64,000 nucleotides of DNA from Lineolata rhizophorae (lineage: Eukaryota > Ascomycota > Dothideomycetes > Lineolatales > Lineolataceae), in NCBI GenBank assembly GCA_010093515.1, contig MU001672.1:121956-185955 (forward strand). The letters run 5' to 3'. Positions 13,101-24,929 of this stretch are shown piece after piece; the first letter of the stretch is position 1, and every line of letters begins with the position of its first letter. The notes beneath the pieces were generated by a model. That model had not been told where the DNA came from. It saw only the letters and a list, made by a program, of their open reading frames with translations, and did not search any database. The position numbers and the translations under genes were made by a program.

Positions 13101-14575
13101 GCGGTAAAGCGCAAGACAGTGATCAACCCGACGCCAGGCAAAATCAGGCCGCTAGGCGTTGCTTAAGCTTCTTTTGAAAACCTGCCAGATATGCCGGCCT
13201 TAGAGTCGGTCGATTGGCTATCGTTCGATATCGTCTGTTTTGTGGCCCCGCGCAGCGCTTGCTTGTTCTCGTATTTTGCCTTGATTTAGGGGAAGTTTAT
13301 CGCCCGTTTGGAATGCATGTTTGTGATGGCGGGGAGTGGCCTAACAGCACCAACCAACGCTCTGGATTTGGAAAATATCAGGAATGAGATCGTGGGTTTA
13401 TTGTCTCCGCTAAATAAACAGTTCTGATTTGTCGCCCAACGATACCAGCAATTGTCTATTCTAGGAGTGCATACAAGTATACTCTTTGGGAAGATCTGAC
13501 TTTTAGATCGACAGTTTCTTAGCCAAGACCAAGACAAAAACTGATGAAAAGCATGGGTCTCAACGACTGTTACTTCTTGACTATTCCCCTGTATTGTATA
13601 GCTAGATCATTTTAGCAAAAAAACTATACTTGGGCCGTACAAATCCCATTACGCAGTAATCACTTGACATGGTTCTGCTTGAGCAATACGCAGGCTAGCT
13701 GTTCAATCCAACCTGACGTACTAATTCGCTTTGATATTTATGGTTGAATGTCACAAGATGGGACTAAGAGTTGCTGAAGAGGCTAATGGAGGCTTTTACG
13801 TTTGGGTTGTTCAATGCGTAAAATGCGCTCTGTCTCTGGCATGTTGGTTTATCAATATCTAGAACTTACAAACGCTCTCAGAGGAAGCCAGTACTTTCAA
13901 ACGGGACGTGAGCAGATTTATTGTGGATCACCTTTGATTGGTACTTCATATTGCCTACCGAGTTAGATAGTGACGCTCAAACCCATGTTGCTCGTAGTTC
14001 TGATGCTAGTAAATGCAGGTAGAAGCCAGAACGAGCTAATATGCAACTGCCACGTATAACTCGACTATCAGTTGCAGAGGTAAGACGGCTTCTACCAAAG
14101 CAAAACAGGCGTTTAGTCTACCTTATATTCTAGTAGTACATATATTTAAAGTTACGGATGTATAATGAATTATTGGGGTGGGATAGGTTTTGAAGTCCAA
14201 TACAAGATTAACTGCACAGTCACTTGTTAAGTCGGAATGGCCATCTTATACACTCGAGTACACACGTTATTGCTAATTCCTAGCTCTATAGTGCGCACAC
14301 TCATGGCCCAACACTGTCATCTCTTTATAATAACCATAGCCGCCCGTGTTGCAAAGCTGCTGCCAGCCGCAGCTGATTTGGAAATTGGATCTAAAGGAAA
14401 TCTGAGCACGCGGAAGCATCCCTAGGCTATCGTGCTGCCGCCTGGAAACTGACTAAAGCCTAATGTTGAACTCCAGCCTCCCTAGTGACGGACATGGGCC
14501 CATCAAAAACCTCAAGAGCACCTAGACGCCATAACCATTGCTCACGGAAGAGACCCGAACCCAGCCTTCTCCCAG
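10103..14575. other. Intergenic region, 3' part AT-rich
   Basis: About 4.5 kb between the zinc-cluster gene and the J-protein gene, which converge on it. The first several hundred bases are probably the 3' untranslated region of the zinc-cluster gene. The open frames between 10.4 and 12.8 kb are short, mutually overlapping and unrecognisable. From about 12.8 to 14.5 kb the base composition becomes distinctly AT-richer, with no frame above about 80 codons. I found no recognisable transposon ends or RNA gene. Confidence 0.5.
11287..11310 (+). repeat. Short tandem repeat, CCGCCGCT x3
   Basis: Three perfect head-to-tail copies of the 8-base unit CCGCCGCT. It is a simple repeat with no evident function. 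Confidence 0.9.
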
Positions 14576-15360
14576 TCATCCCAGCGTCTTCATCTTTTTC
14601 TTCTTCTTCTTCGTGCCATCTTCGCCAACAGGCGTGCCCTGGCCCTTCTGAAACTGCCTCCAGCTATCGATGCGCTTCTCCCTAGTCTGCTCCCACGCCT
14701 GCTCATGGTCCCTCTTGCGCTTGCGCTCCTCGATCTCCGCCTCCTCCTTCTTCTGCTGGCGACCTTCCTCCTGCATCTGCGCGCGCTGCTGCTTGCGACG
14801 GCGAATTTCGTCCTCGATTAGGAGCTGCTTCGTCTTCTCACGCCAGTCGCGGCCGAAGGCGGCTGTCTTGAGCTCCGGACTATCGACCGTCAACTTGCGG
14901 TCGCGGATCAGATAGCGGCGCGCGTCCGCTATGACCTCGTCTAGTCGCGCCCGGTGCTTCTCGTCCAGCAGCTCTGTCTGCGCCTTCTTGAGCAAGTCGA
15001 AGGCGTCCGGCGCGCGCGGGTTCTTGGTCTTGTCCGGATGGATGAGGAGCGACTTCTTGCGGTAGACGGCTTTAATGTCGGACTCGGGCACGCCCGGCTG
15101 GAGGTCGAGGATGGCATAGGCGTCGAGCTTGAATGTCTTGAGGATGCCTTACCGTGTAGATCAGTTCTAGAGCCCATAATCAAGACATACATGAGGTTGC
15201 GGGGATCCAAGTAACATACGGTCGATCTCAGCATCCTATAAGCAAACATGTCAGCATCGCATTCGGACCTTAATATCTGGAACGTGTAATAAGTTGTACG
15301 TGCCTTGTCAAACTCCTTCGCCTCCTTCTCCAGCGACTCGAACGCTTCGTCGTCAGACAT
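14576..15360 (-). CDS. J-domain protein, DNAJC8 / Spf31 family
   Basis: Exons on the minus strand are 15304-15360, 15220-15235 and 14576-15147, encoding 214 aa. A short acidic N-terminus leads into a J domain at about residues 32-95, with the catalytic HPD at 61-63 (context LLIHPDK), so it should stimulate an Hsp70. The C-terminal half is a highly charged Arg/Lys/Glu helix ending in a polylysine stretch, as in the nuclear DNAJC8/Spf31 proteins that associate with the spliceosome. The first intron must use a GC donor (AAG|GCACGT) to keep the frame. The nearby GT (CAC|GTAC) joined to the same acceptor gives an immediate stop. The middle exon is only 16 nt. The join restores the conserved order DKDAEIDR-ILKTFKLDAY expected of the family. 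The function is by homology; the motif is seen directly. Confidence 0.9.
15220..15235 (-). other. 16-nt micro-exon of the J-protein gene
   Basis: The micro-exon encodes D-A-E-I-D and the first base of Arg. It is flanked upstream by the intron 15236-15303 (GC...AG) and downstream by the intron 15148-15219 (GTATGT...TAAG). Phase 0 entry and phase 1 exit give an uninterrupted frame with both neighbouring exons. Confidence 0.8.
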
Positions 15361-17714
15361 GGTCGCTTAGCGACGCGTTGTTGCTATGGCGATGCTGGAA
15401 GGGGAGACGGGCATAGAAAGTGGGAACAGCCTTGTGCGTGCTCAATCTTGGGTCCGTAGACCCGCGATTTCGCGATCTGACAAGTCTTGGTATTGCGACG
15501 TCGTCGCAGAAAGATGAGGGATGTTGTTGGTTACTAGAGGTGCTGCACGTGAATGGGTTTAACACTTGTTCTGCCAGGCGGTGAACGTATCGCTTAGGTC
15601 CTCAGCCGGGACTTCCCGGCCCGAATCCGGCATATGGCGGGTTGCGGATGTAGGTGCCGATAACAAGGTTGTGGATGCAGATGAGATAATAGGTCTTCGA
15701 GATGCAGAAATAAGGTTGACCGGTGGTTGGGAAGCGGTAGGTGAAATTATTCCCTTGCATTGGAAAGCACAATGCTACCTGGAAGTTAGCCAGCCCTACA
15801 TAAGACATGATGAGAAGTGCAAAACTGAGTACTACGTATTCAACGCGAGTTACACATCTAATCTTCAAATTCGTCTAGCTCTTTTGACACTATACATTGA
15901 TATGATAGACTGCTACCATCATAATATTTAATGGTCCAGCCGTCATATTTCACTAAGGCTATGCAGTCTTCTGAAGTCAAAACGCATGTATTGATACACG
16001 AGCCCGTTTAGCACATGCATACCTACTCAGTTACCGCCAAGCCATCGGCAGGCCGTCGGGCCGGGCTCCAAAGTTTGGCCAAGGCCTCGCGTCACTCCGG
16101 TTCCATTGGGCTAGCTTCGGTAAGCAGCCGCCCCGATCAAGCTTTTTCCTCCTCAGCCAATGAGGACAGACCTCCAACCAACCTCGGTCCAAAACCGGCT
16201 TGGATAAGCGATGAGGTAATGCGAGATCAGCCCGGCTTACCCACGTGCGGAATCTATTGCGTATTCGAACCCGCAGCATGTAGGTACGAAACGGCGATTG
16301 CGTCGACGATCGCAGGAGGGGGAGCCACGGGGCTGTTTCGTGTTTTCTCTTCCCGGTGCCTGGCGAGAGGTGGGACCGTGGCTCACGAGACGTTTTGGAA
16401 CTTCGCTGCGTGGTGAGACGGCGGCGGGAGAGTGCGTGAGGTCTTGGATGGGTGGGCGTGGGCTGATCTGTTGTTTCGGGACGAGATGTTTCGAGGGCGG
16501 AATGGCCTGCAAGGAGTCCTCCAGGCTTTGAGACGTCGACGTCATGCTCGTGCGTCCATTAAACTTTTAATCGACGAAGGTGGCCATTATCCAGCTTAGA
16601 AGACTCGTGCCTACATAGTTGGTGCTTGCCACAATCGCGGAGTTCAATTGAGTTCTGGGGTGCCATTGCTTTATGCCCAGCACTAGCTTTCAGCCGTCAC
16701 TTTAGCAGAAATGTCGAAGCTATCAATCAGGCATCTACATTGGCATTCAGCAAGCCGGATGGAGTATTACTTACGAGTAGCAATCATTGACTTAGACAAA
16801 CCTAGCCTAGATAAGACCATTAGAGCCCAATTGACTGATGAAGAACGGAGGTTTTCTTGCATGATGAAATAATTGATGCTTGTGCTCATGTTCGTGCTCA
16901 ACTACGTTTTTTCTGTTTACCTCTTGGTACACTCAAGCGGAAAGCTTTGACTGTTGCTGGAACCATTGCTAGACCAGAAATGAGCCTCAAACCTATGTCT
17001 TGGCCGTCGTAATCCTAAACCTCGATTACGTAGCGGTTGGAATGTGGAGCTTAGCTAAGGTTTGGATTCTAGGAGTAGTTGGAAGTCAATTCTCTCGATA
17101 GTGCCTTCGTAGGCGCGGCCGGTACGCTACTAAATCAGGTACAAGTTAAACGTTGACGTAGTGCATGCTTTGGAGAATTGACAGACTACAACGTTCTCGA
17201 CCGGTGAACCAACATCCGCGATGGAAATTGCAAATAACTATTATAAGCGTTGATATAGTACGTCTAAAAAGGTGATGTCGCTCCGAGAAAAGAACATGAG
17301 CATAGAAAATAGCGAAACGCAGTCGTCCTCCCTAGTATGGATAGCGAATGCGAGTGCGTAGCCAGAAATTTGCGGCGCAACAAAACCGAAACCGGACAAT
17401 TAAGTCAAAAAAAGGGGGGGAACGAAAGAGCACCAATACGCCATCCGGACTGCTCGTCGTCATCGTCATTATCGCGGCCCCAGTTATGCTTCGTCCGCGA
17501 AGCCCGCACTATTCCAACCCAACGGCAGCCCCAATACTCCAGACCCATCGAGATCAAATCCCTCCGTCTTCCCTTTTTTCCCAAAGGGCTCCCGATCCAA
17601 TAAGCCCAGAAAAATCATGCTCCACATAATGCATAAGCCTCATTAGCGCCAACTGCCCCTCCCACTCCAACTTCCACCCCGCTTTACACCCCCACACCGC
17701 GCTCTGTCCTCCCT
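15361..17714. other. Intergenic region, partly AT-rich
   Basis: This spacer holds the promoter of the J-protein gene at its left end and the 3' side of the next minus-strand gene at its right end. The open frame at 15566-15931 matches no family I know and has no supporting signals. From 16.55 to 17.3 kb the DNA is AT-rich. A short plus-strand stretch near 16865-17010 reads as protein-like sequence closed by stops, possibly a decayed element. No gene is called. Confidence 0.45.
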
Positions 17715-18814
17715 CTACTCAGCCCCAACCTGCACTGGCGTCCCCGCCCTATTCATATTCTTCAGCTCCGCCCCTTGCCCACTCTGGCCCCTCTTCCTCC
17801 CGCTGAAATGAAACCCATGATGACCGCTCGAGCCCGGCCTGTTCGCGTCCGCTCCTTGCTGCTGCTGTTGCTGCTGCCCCTGATTGTTCACATTGACGTC
17901 GGACGCCGAGTCGCCGAAGCGGGCGAAGAGGCCGCGCTTCTTGACCGGGAGCTGCTGCTTGGGCTCCTCGTTGAGGCCGACGTCCTCGAAGTCGGCCTCG
18001 CGCTCCTCGGCCGTCGGGCCCCGGACGCCGGCGCCGCCGTTGGCGCGGCGCTGCTCGTGCAGCGACGAGCGCGGCTGCAGGCGCGCTTGGCGGGAGTCGA
18101 GCGACTGGCGCGGGCGCAGCGCGTCGGCGTGGTCCATCACCGGGGAGCGGGCCGAGATGTCCTGCGTTTCGCTTGGTGTGAGCTGAAAGCCAAGATGACT
18201 CGGGTGGAAGAGGGGAATCTTACGAAGGATCGCCTGTACGAGTCGAAGGACTCGCGGGACATGTTGAAGGGCTCGGCTTCGCTCAGGACGGAGCGATGGG
18301 TTGACGAGGTGGTAGAGGTGGTAGAGCGGGTCCAGAAGCCGCGCCTCTCGGGTGGAGATGGCTGGAACAAAACATATGGGGTCAGTAATGTCGCTTGGGC
18401 AAATGGAACGCAGCGAGCGTCTGGTCAGGCGCGGAATGTAGCAGTCGGTGACTTATCGTACCGGAAGGTAGACTCCGCTGTCATTGATTTCTGCATCGCA
18501 CTTGTCAGCACCTATTCCTCCCGATGCAATCCGGCACAGCGCGAAAGCGTTCCTTCCAATGCCACGTAGCTGTGCTCAGTGCGGCAGATGGACAACGTCA
18601 ACCCGCGAACCCGGGCGATAGACGGTTCTAACTTACCAGACAACTTGTACTCGATAGGCTCTTTGATGTCGACCGGGTGGGCGCCGACCACCTTGGTCTG
18701 CTGGAAGCCACCTTCCGGCGGGGTCCGGGTGCCGATGGGACGGGCATTCTCGTCCTGGACTGCCGTCGTGTCGCCGGCGACGCCGCGGCGAAACGGGTTG
18801 CGGATTATAGGCAT
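17715..18814 (-). CDS. Conserved fungal protein of unknown function (MPIIRNPFRR family)
   Basis: Four exons on the minus strand (18637-18814, 18462-18490, 18224-18361, 17715-18161) encode 263 aa. All three introns have GT...AG ends and the phases join cleanly; the second exon is only 29 nt. The protein starts MPIIRNPFRR, has conserved-looking blocks IKEPIEYKLSEINDSGVYLP and a Ser/Arg-rich stretch with ESFDSYRRSFDISARSPV, and ends in a Gln/Gly-rich low-complexity tail. There is no signal peptide, membrane helix or enzyme motif. I recall similar proteins annotated as hypothetical in other Pezizomycotina. The Ser-Arg-Ser-Phe motifs look like phosphorylation targets, but that is inference. Function unknown. 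Confidence 0.85.
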
Positions 18815-21800
18815 TGTGATTGCGATTTATTGCGCGGACGAAATACTATTAAGGGACCAAAAAAAAGTGGAACAGCGCCGGGGCGGGGGCTCGGAAAGGC
18901 GGGGAAGCAAAAGGTCCCTCAATAGATCAGATGAGTTTATTGGGAGGGTTTTATTGCCCGGTAGTTCGATAAAGGGCCTTTGGACGTCTCGTTAAGTGTG
19001 GGCGACTAGCAGGTGAGGTGAAGAGGCATGGATCAGGTGAAGGAAGGGTTCAGGTCCTGAGTGTGGCAGGTGGTGCGGAGCCGGCGGCAATAAGTGTGTC
19101 AGCTGGGCAATGCGGCGCCGAAAACAACGTGAGGATTGCGAGAGAGGCAGTGCAGAGTGCAAGTCGCGAGCGTCATATAATGGGACGGCGGAGCGGCGGC
19201 GGGCCAAGCTGTGGGATTTCTTTCTTCCTGTCCCCAGTGGACCTGAAGAAGCCCTGCAGCAGCGAGCCGGAGGGTCCGGCCGGACAATCGAAGGCAAGTG
19301 GCCGGCCGCGGTGCCGGTCGGCCAGTCGGTCTTGGAGTCGCTCCGGCTCAAGTGCCCTGTTGGGCGGGCGTCGCCTGCCCCTCGCACCACCCAAGCAGCG
19401 AACGGCTTTGGCGGAAGCCCAGATCTCCGGCTTCCGTCCGCCTGGGCTCCCCCTACTCCAGTCCCGTTACAGTATCTCTCGTGCCCATCATCGCCCGCGT
19501 CTGAGCCGAGACTTCCGCGATGAGCGCTGTTTCGACGGCTTTCAGGTTACGACCCGGCCATCGAGGTCGGCGAAGCGACGGCATTGGCCCGCCACGGGCG
19601 AAGCGCACGCGGTCTGGGCCGCTGCGCCGCACTTTGTCAGGCCGAGCACAGGCTGAGGCACGATGAGGATCTTTGGTCGCCGCGACCAGTCCTCCAGCTC
19701 CCGACAACCACAACTCTTTCATTCTAGTCTCACATTAATTCCCGCGAGCTTCTGTCCTGAAGCATTGACGAATACTAGGTAGTAATCGCGCCGCCCGTGC
19801 ATGCTTCCGGAATGTTCGGGGCCCAACAGGCGTGCCGCGCCGCGCGGTCATGGTCTCAGGAACGGCTCGCGGCTGCGGAGGAAGGCCTGCCCTGAACGGA
19901 CGAGACAATCCGCCCGGATGTGGCCGCCTTACGTACGAAATTCGCCAAGGATTGCTGTCGTCTAACCGCCCAAGGCACGTGGAGCCAAGGGTTCGTCGAT
20001 CGTCGTGGCCGGGTCTCGGCCGGTACCCGAGCATATGTACGTAGAATGTAGGTACATACTACATAATGCGGAGACGACCACGGTGTGCCTCGCGATTGCG
20101 GCATGTCGCTGCCGTTCTCAGCCACGGCGCGCGCGACGGCCTCCACAGGTACGGGAGCCGTAACCCCAGTTCTCCGCTAAGCGCGGTCGATGATGTCGTA
20201 GGTCAAGCCTGTCGGTCCAACTTTGCGCGCATAGCCACGGGGCTAGTGCGTTGTGGCGGGGCATTTGTTGATCTAGTCGACTTCGTCTTCACCTTCGCAC
20301 GGCGTGCCATAAATTGCGCTTCCATCCGGTCTCACGAATGCCGAGGAAGCTTGTCCAGAGCGTCAAGCCGTTAGGTCCCATAATATCGACTTTCAGTGAC
20401 CGACCCACCAGCGTTGATGGCCTCGAAAAGATACTTTCTCCAATGTTCTCAAAACAAGACCATTAGCGCCTTTTATTACTCTTGTAGGATCGCGGCGATA
20501 CATTGGGATATATAGCGACTGGTCGAGCGAATAGAGGCTTCTCCGGATAATATGCCGTAGCAGGGCCTCCATGTGGCGGAAAAAATCTGTCGCGCATGGG
20601 GGGGCCGGCCGCAAACGCAGACGCCACCGGTGACTGGTCCGCTTCCGCTTTTGCGGTTTAGGGCAGGCGGGAAATGCGGAGAAGCCAGTCCAAGATCTTG
20701 ATTGAGGGATCACCTCGGTCAGCCCTGTGGCATCGCGGATACATACGAGCCAATACGCGAAGAGAATGGCGTGGAAAGCGGGCCTCTCGGCTGGAAATCA
20801 CGAAGCGGTGAGTCGGCAGGAGAAATAATCCGTAGATGAAGGCTGCAATCTTGACTGTTTTCTAAGCTTTGTGCGACCCAGGGCGCTGTATGTGATATAT
20901 GGGAGTAGCACAATATCGCATCATCAGTCGAATTGTTCTCGAAGGGCCTGCCAACTCATCACACCAATCAGTGGAGCGGCAGTTGCATGGTGTGCTCACT
21001 GCTGGACCTGGTGGTGCGCACGCCCAATCTAGACTATATTTGCTCATCCAGGCATCTGGCGAGATCGAAAAGAATCCTGCGGGGTGCAGGCTGTACGCTG
21101 GCGCCGCACCCGCGGCGAGAAAAGCAAAATTGTCTGGAAATGTTGGGGATATTTTTCTGGGGGAATCAATCAAATGATGGGCTGCAGGCCGGGTATTTTA
21201 GAGCCCCAATATCACCCCTATACATTGAATTCTGTACTCCACAATATCGATTGTGGGGTTAGATAGTGAGTCGATCGCCAGCGATCAAGACGGGGTAACC
21301 TAGATCGTTCCTTGCCGGCGGGTCCTCTGGGTTGCGGTTTCGGGACCGCCTTGACTTGAAAAAAAAAAAAAAAATCTGGTGGAGCCTTCTCCGTGCACCG
21401 CGTCGTCCGTGTGTCACGGACTTACGGAGTGCGCCGCACGGATCTTCCGCATTCGGATTTCCGGATGGTCGCAGCAGCAGCGCAGGTAGTTTGTAACACA
21501 CTACGGACACAGAACGCAAAAGAGGAAAAAGAGAAAAATAATAATAATAAAGGCGCGGGTGGATCGCTATTGAGGTCAGCCGTTATAGTAATAGCACTGT
21601 AGTTATAAACTTCCGAATACGGCACTGTGGGTAGTTCGCGGGGCTGGTAGGAGGGCTGAATAGAGCAAACGGAACGCGGAGATGCGAGCGGCGAGCGGTG
21701 CCTGGTCCCGCCGATCTCACAGGCACAGAGCCGACGTGATTGGGCGAGAGCGGGCCGCCGATCAGACGCAGAAGGAAGCGGACGGAAGAAGCGGCCGTGG

Positions 21801-23176
21801 CGTTCTGCACGGTGCATGGATGGCCCAAGGGCCGCCAGCCACGACGCGGGGAGAGCTGCCAGGGGTTGGTGGCGCGCATGGACTTCAACGTCGCGAGAGC
21901 GGCACGGAGCAGCTCCAACGTTCCGCGAGAGAACGGTCTCGCGCGGGGACGCCCGGCCGCCCGCTCCACGGCGACGAGAGAGCCCAAAGCGGCGTCCGTT
22001 TCCTTGGAGCATGCGCGCCCAGAGCCGAGTGACGGCATGCGCCAGGTCGTTGGCGATGGCGCGAGCCAGTCATGGAGTGGTGCGCCTGCACGGGCAATAT
22101 GCTTCATCCGCTCCCGGGAGATTAATATGGCAGAGTGCGAAAGCGCATGTCTTCTCCTCCCTCCCCTTGCTCCTTGCGACGGCCCCCTGACCCGGCCAAC
22201 GCCGCACTCCCAATGGCGGCGCCCGTCATAGCAAGGCCAAGGGCAGCCGGCGGCGGAGCATGGAGCAGGAACGCAGGCATGGGAAGCGGCGGAGGACGGG
22301 CGTTTGCACGATTGCCGCCCGAGCGCCAACCGGTAGCGAAACACCCGTCATAGAAAGCGGGACGAAGCGCTGCTTCCCAAGGCCGGACGCTTCTGGACTC
22401 TCCTCTCCGTCGCTCCTTCGTCGACGCCCACACTCTCGTTCTCGCCCTGCCCCTCTTTCTCTCGACGGCGACTGCCTGCAGCGCCGTGGCCGGAAACAGC
22501 GGTCCTGCAGCCGGCACTGCCCCCCAGCACACGGCCTCGCTGTGCCCGACTGCCGTTTGCTCTCCGGCCGGTAACCCTGCGTCGGCGGTACGACCACCTT
22601 CCGTCAAGTCCTCGCCGCTCCTTCACCCTCGGGCCCGTTCCGGGAGCCGCCTGGCAGTACTTTCCCTTCCGGGGCCTGCTGCTGGCTCTGCCATTTGCCG
22701 CGCCTCTCTCTTGCTTGGCGCCAGCTCCCCTGGCCTCTGCGCATGCAGCTTTATTGTCTTCTCGTGCTTCCCGCTTCCTCCCTACTCTTCACTCCGTCCC
22801 GGCCGCCGGGCCACCACATCTTTCCACCTTCCCCAACACAGATCGTGCTCACCTGCAGAACGGTGTGCCCCGAATCAATTCTTCATCCACTTTCATTCAT
22901 GTTTAGCTGAGCCTTGCCGACTCCCCGGCTAGGGACATCTGCCGGTCCTCTAGCCTTCTGTGCTGCCTCGGCCAACCAAAAGCATCTTCACCGTCTGCAG
23001 GGCCACCCACCCAGTCCTCTTCTGACACAAAAAATCTTGCATCCGCGCCACTCACTAATACCGCCCACCCTCGCCCTTCTCTTGACTCTTTTGCTCTTGG
23101 CCTGTCTTCCGTTTGCAGCTCCCTCGAAGTTCGGTTCTATTCTTTACGGGAACATATTCCCACCCTGTCCAAGACG
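18815..23176. other. Long divergent intergenic region with CT-rich leader at the right
   Basis: About 4.4 kb separate two divergently transcribed genes. The open frames at 19.0-22.6 kb overlap in several frames on both strands and look like GC-rich chance frames. An A tract lies at about 21360-21374. From about 22.35 kb to 23.17 kb the plus strand is strongly pyrimidine-rich, as in many highly expressed fungal promoters and leaders, just before the ATG at 23177. No RNA gene or transposon was recognised. Confidence 0.5.
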
Positions 23177-24929
23177 ATGGGGTCTTGGTTCTTCATGCCC
23201 TGGCCATTGTGGGCGAAGCTATCCTTCGTAAGCACAAGCTCCCCTCATGGCAGTTCGATGGAGCTAACCTGTTCTTCCACAGATTCTAGCATGCGGAATT
23301 GTATGACATTAAACACAACACCTGATCCAACTGTCACTGTTCAAGCTAATAGTTCACAGGTTGTCGTGATAATCGCCGGCAGCATCAAGCTCTGGTTCAC
23401 CAACCGGAAAGTCAAGAAGTATGCGGCCGTACACGCCCCGGCACAGGCGCGAACTCCAGAGATGCTCGAGGCCCAGCATCAGGAACCGGAAGTCAAGGTC
23501 CCTTTCGGTATTCGGGCTATAGAGAGCGGGATCGAAGTCGACGGTGTCTGGATATCCAAGACGAATACCCCGGCGCCAAGCAGCCGAGCCAGCCGCGCAA
23601 GCTCCACTCTGTCACTCTCTACTACTAACCAGCTCGAATCTGGTAGTAGCACCCGAGCTGGGCCGTCAGGCTATTCGAGCGTGCAAGACAAGCGTAGCAG
23701 GGCTAGTTCAATGGCGCCGAGCTCGGTCTTCGATCGTGCCGTTTCGGCGGAACGCATAACAACCAACAATGGGAGCCGTGCGTCCTCACCAGGTCCGAGC
23801 GTGGCCCTCAATCCAGGCGAACGCCGCACATCTTCATATTCGAAATATAGCAACAATAAGAGGTCTGGGAGGAGTTCGTTAGCAATCGACACTGTCAACA
23901 GGTCGGGTTCCGGGTCGAGTAGAGGTATGTCGTCTCGCCGTAGTTCTCCGGAATATTTTCCTAGAATACTTCGTCGAGAAATGAGCTTGGCTGACTTAAT
24001 TTTTACGCGGGGCAGATTCCGATGACAGCCTGCCTAGTGACCCTAGCTCGGCGGCATCCTCTAAGAGCAATGCCAGTGTCGATAACTTTGACCTGGCCTC
24101 GCCGCCGGCGTCGCGGCATGATGGGTTGGACCTGCTGCAAAGCCACCGCCTGTCCCATGTGGCCGAGACCGGCCAGCTGACGCCACGTGTGCGACGACCC
24201 AACTTTAGCACAGACCTCGCTAGCATCATGACCACGGCCACGGAGCCGGCCCCGCAGGCGACCAAAGTGGCGCCTGAGCTCCCTCGTTCCGAGACCACGG
24301 ATTACTTTGGACCGCGACGGAATTCGCCTTCCCCCCCAAATGTGAGTGCAGGTGTTTCACCAAAGCAATACCACGGACAACCCAATCGATTTTCGGCCAC
24401 ACAAGGCGAGGCGCGGCCTACGAATTCTCCTCCTGCCGAATCACCTGCGGCGTCTCCCTCTGGTTCGGATTGCCCCCAAACCCCAACCGTGTCCTTAGTT
24501 TCGACTGGTCTCTTGACACATGACGCACACCCGGCCAATGAGGCTCGTCAGGCTATCCCGCTTCTCGAGACCTATCAGCCAAGCACTACAGCTGAAGAGA
24601 GTTCCAGAGATGAAGAAGAGCAAATGACGCCGAATGTACCTCCAGCGGCATTTATGCCACCAAGTACGCGGGACTCGCAGGTGCTGCGTAAGGTCAACTC
24701 GGGCTTCGAAATTCTTAAGCCAGGTACATTGAAAGTTGATCTGCCGCCCATGGATGCCGACGAACGCGGCTCATCTTCAGGCAAAAAGCTGCGGAAGAAG
24801 AACAAGCAGGGCTCGCATCATCGGAGGGGAGGTGTTGATGGGTACGGGAATGGGGGAGGTAGTGGAAAGAGCGATGCGCCAAGCCTGAGCTCAGACGGCG
24901 CTCCGCCGTCGATCAAGGAGGAAGGATAG
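23177..24929 (+). CDS. Conserved fungal single-pass membrane protein, Ser-rich cytosolic tail
   Basis: Exons 23177-23227, 23283-23300, 23360-23924 and 24016-24929 encode 515 aa. Introns of 55, 59 and 91 nt all have GT...AG ends. Exon 2 is an 18-nt micro-exon (ILACGI) that completes the only membrane helix, roughly residues 15-35, starting after MGSWFFMPWPLWAKLSF and followed by the positive cluster FTNRKVKKY. This is a type III or signal-anchor topology with a long soluble C-terminus. The block KVPFGIRAIESGIEVDGVW near residues 75-95 looks like the conserved core of a Pezizomycotina-only family. The remainder is Ser/Pro/Thr-rich and disordered, with a basic KLRKKNKQGSHHRR patch near the end. 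Skipping the introns would insert a hydrophilic stretch into the helix, which supports the splice model. Function unknown. Confidence 0.85.
23283..23300 (+). other. 18-nt micro-exon inside a transmembrane helix
   Basis: Six in-frame codons between two short introns (23228-23282 and 23301-23359). Joined, the sequence ILACGI-VVVIIAGSIKLWF forms one continuous hydrophobic segment. Confidence 0.75.

Noticed and set aside
15236-15300. GT donor (CAC|GTAC) for the first intron of the J-protein gene
   Set aside because: Splicing there to the same acceptor reads into a stop three codons after the junction; other acceptors break the frame of the J domain.
15566-15931. 121-codon plus-strand frame upstream of the J-protein gene
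   Set aside because: No known motif and no splice or promoter support; a minus-strand frame covers the same region.
21422-22932. Minus- and plus-strand frames of 150-250 codons
   Set aside because: They overlap each other, have biased Arg/Ala/Pro composition and no motifs, and the plus strand here looks like the pyrimidine-rich leader of the gene at 23177.
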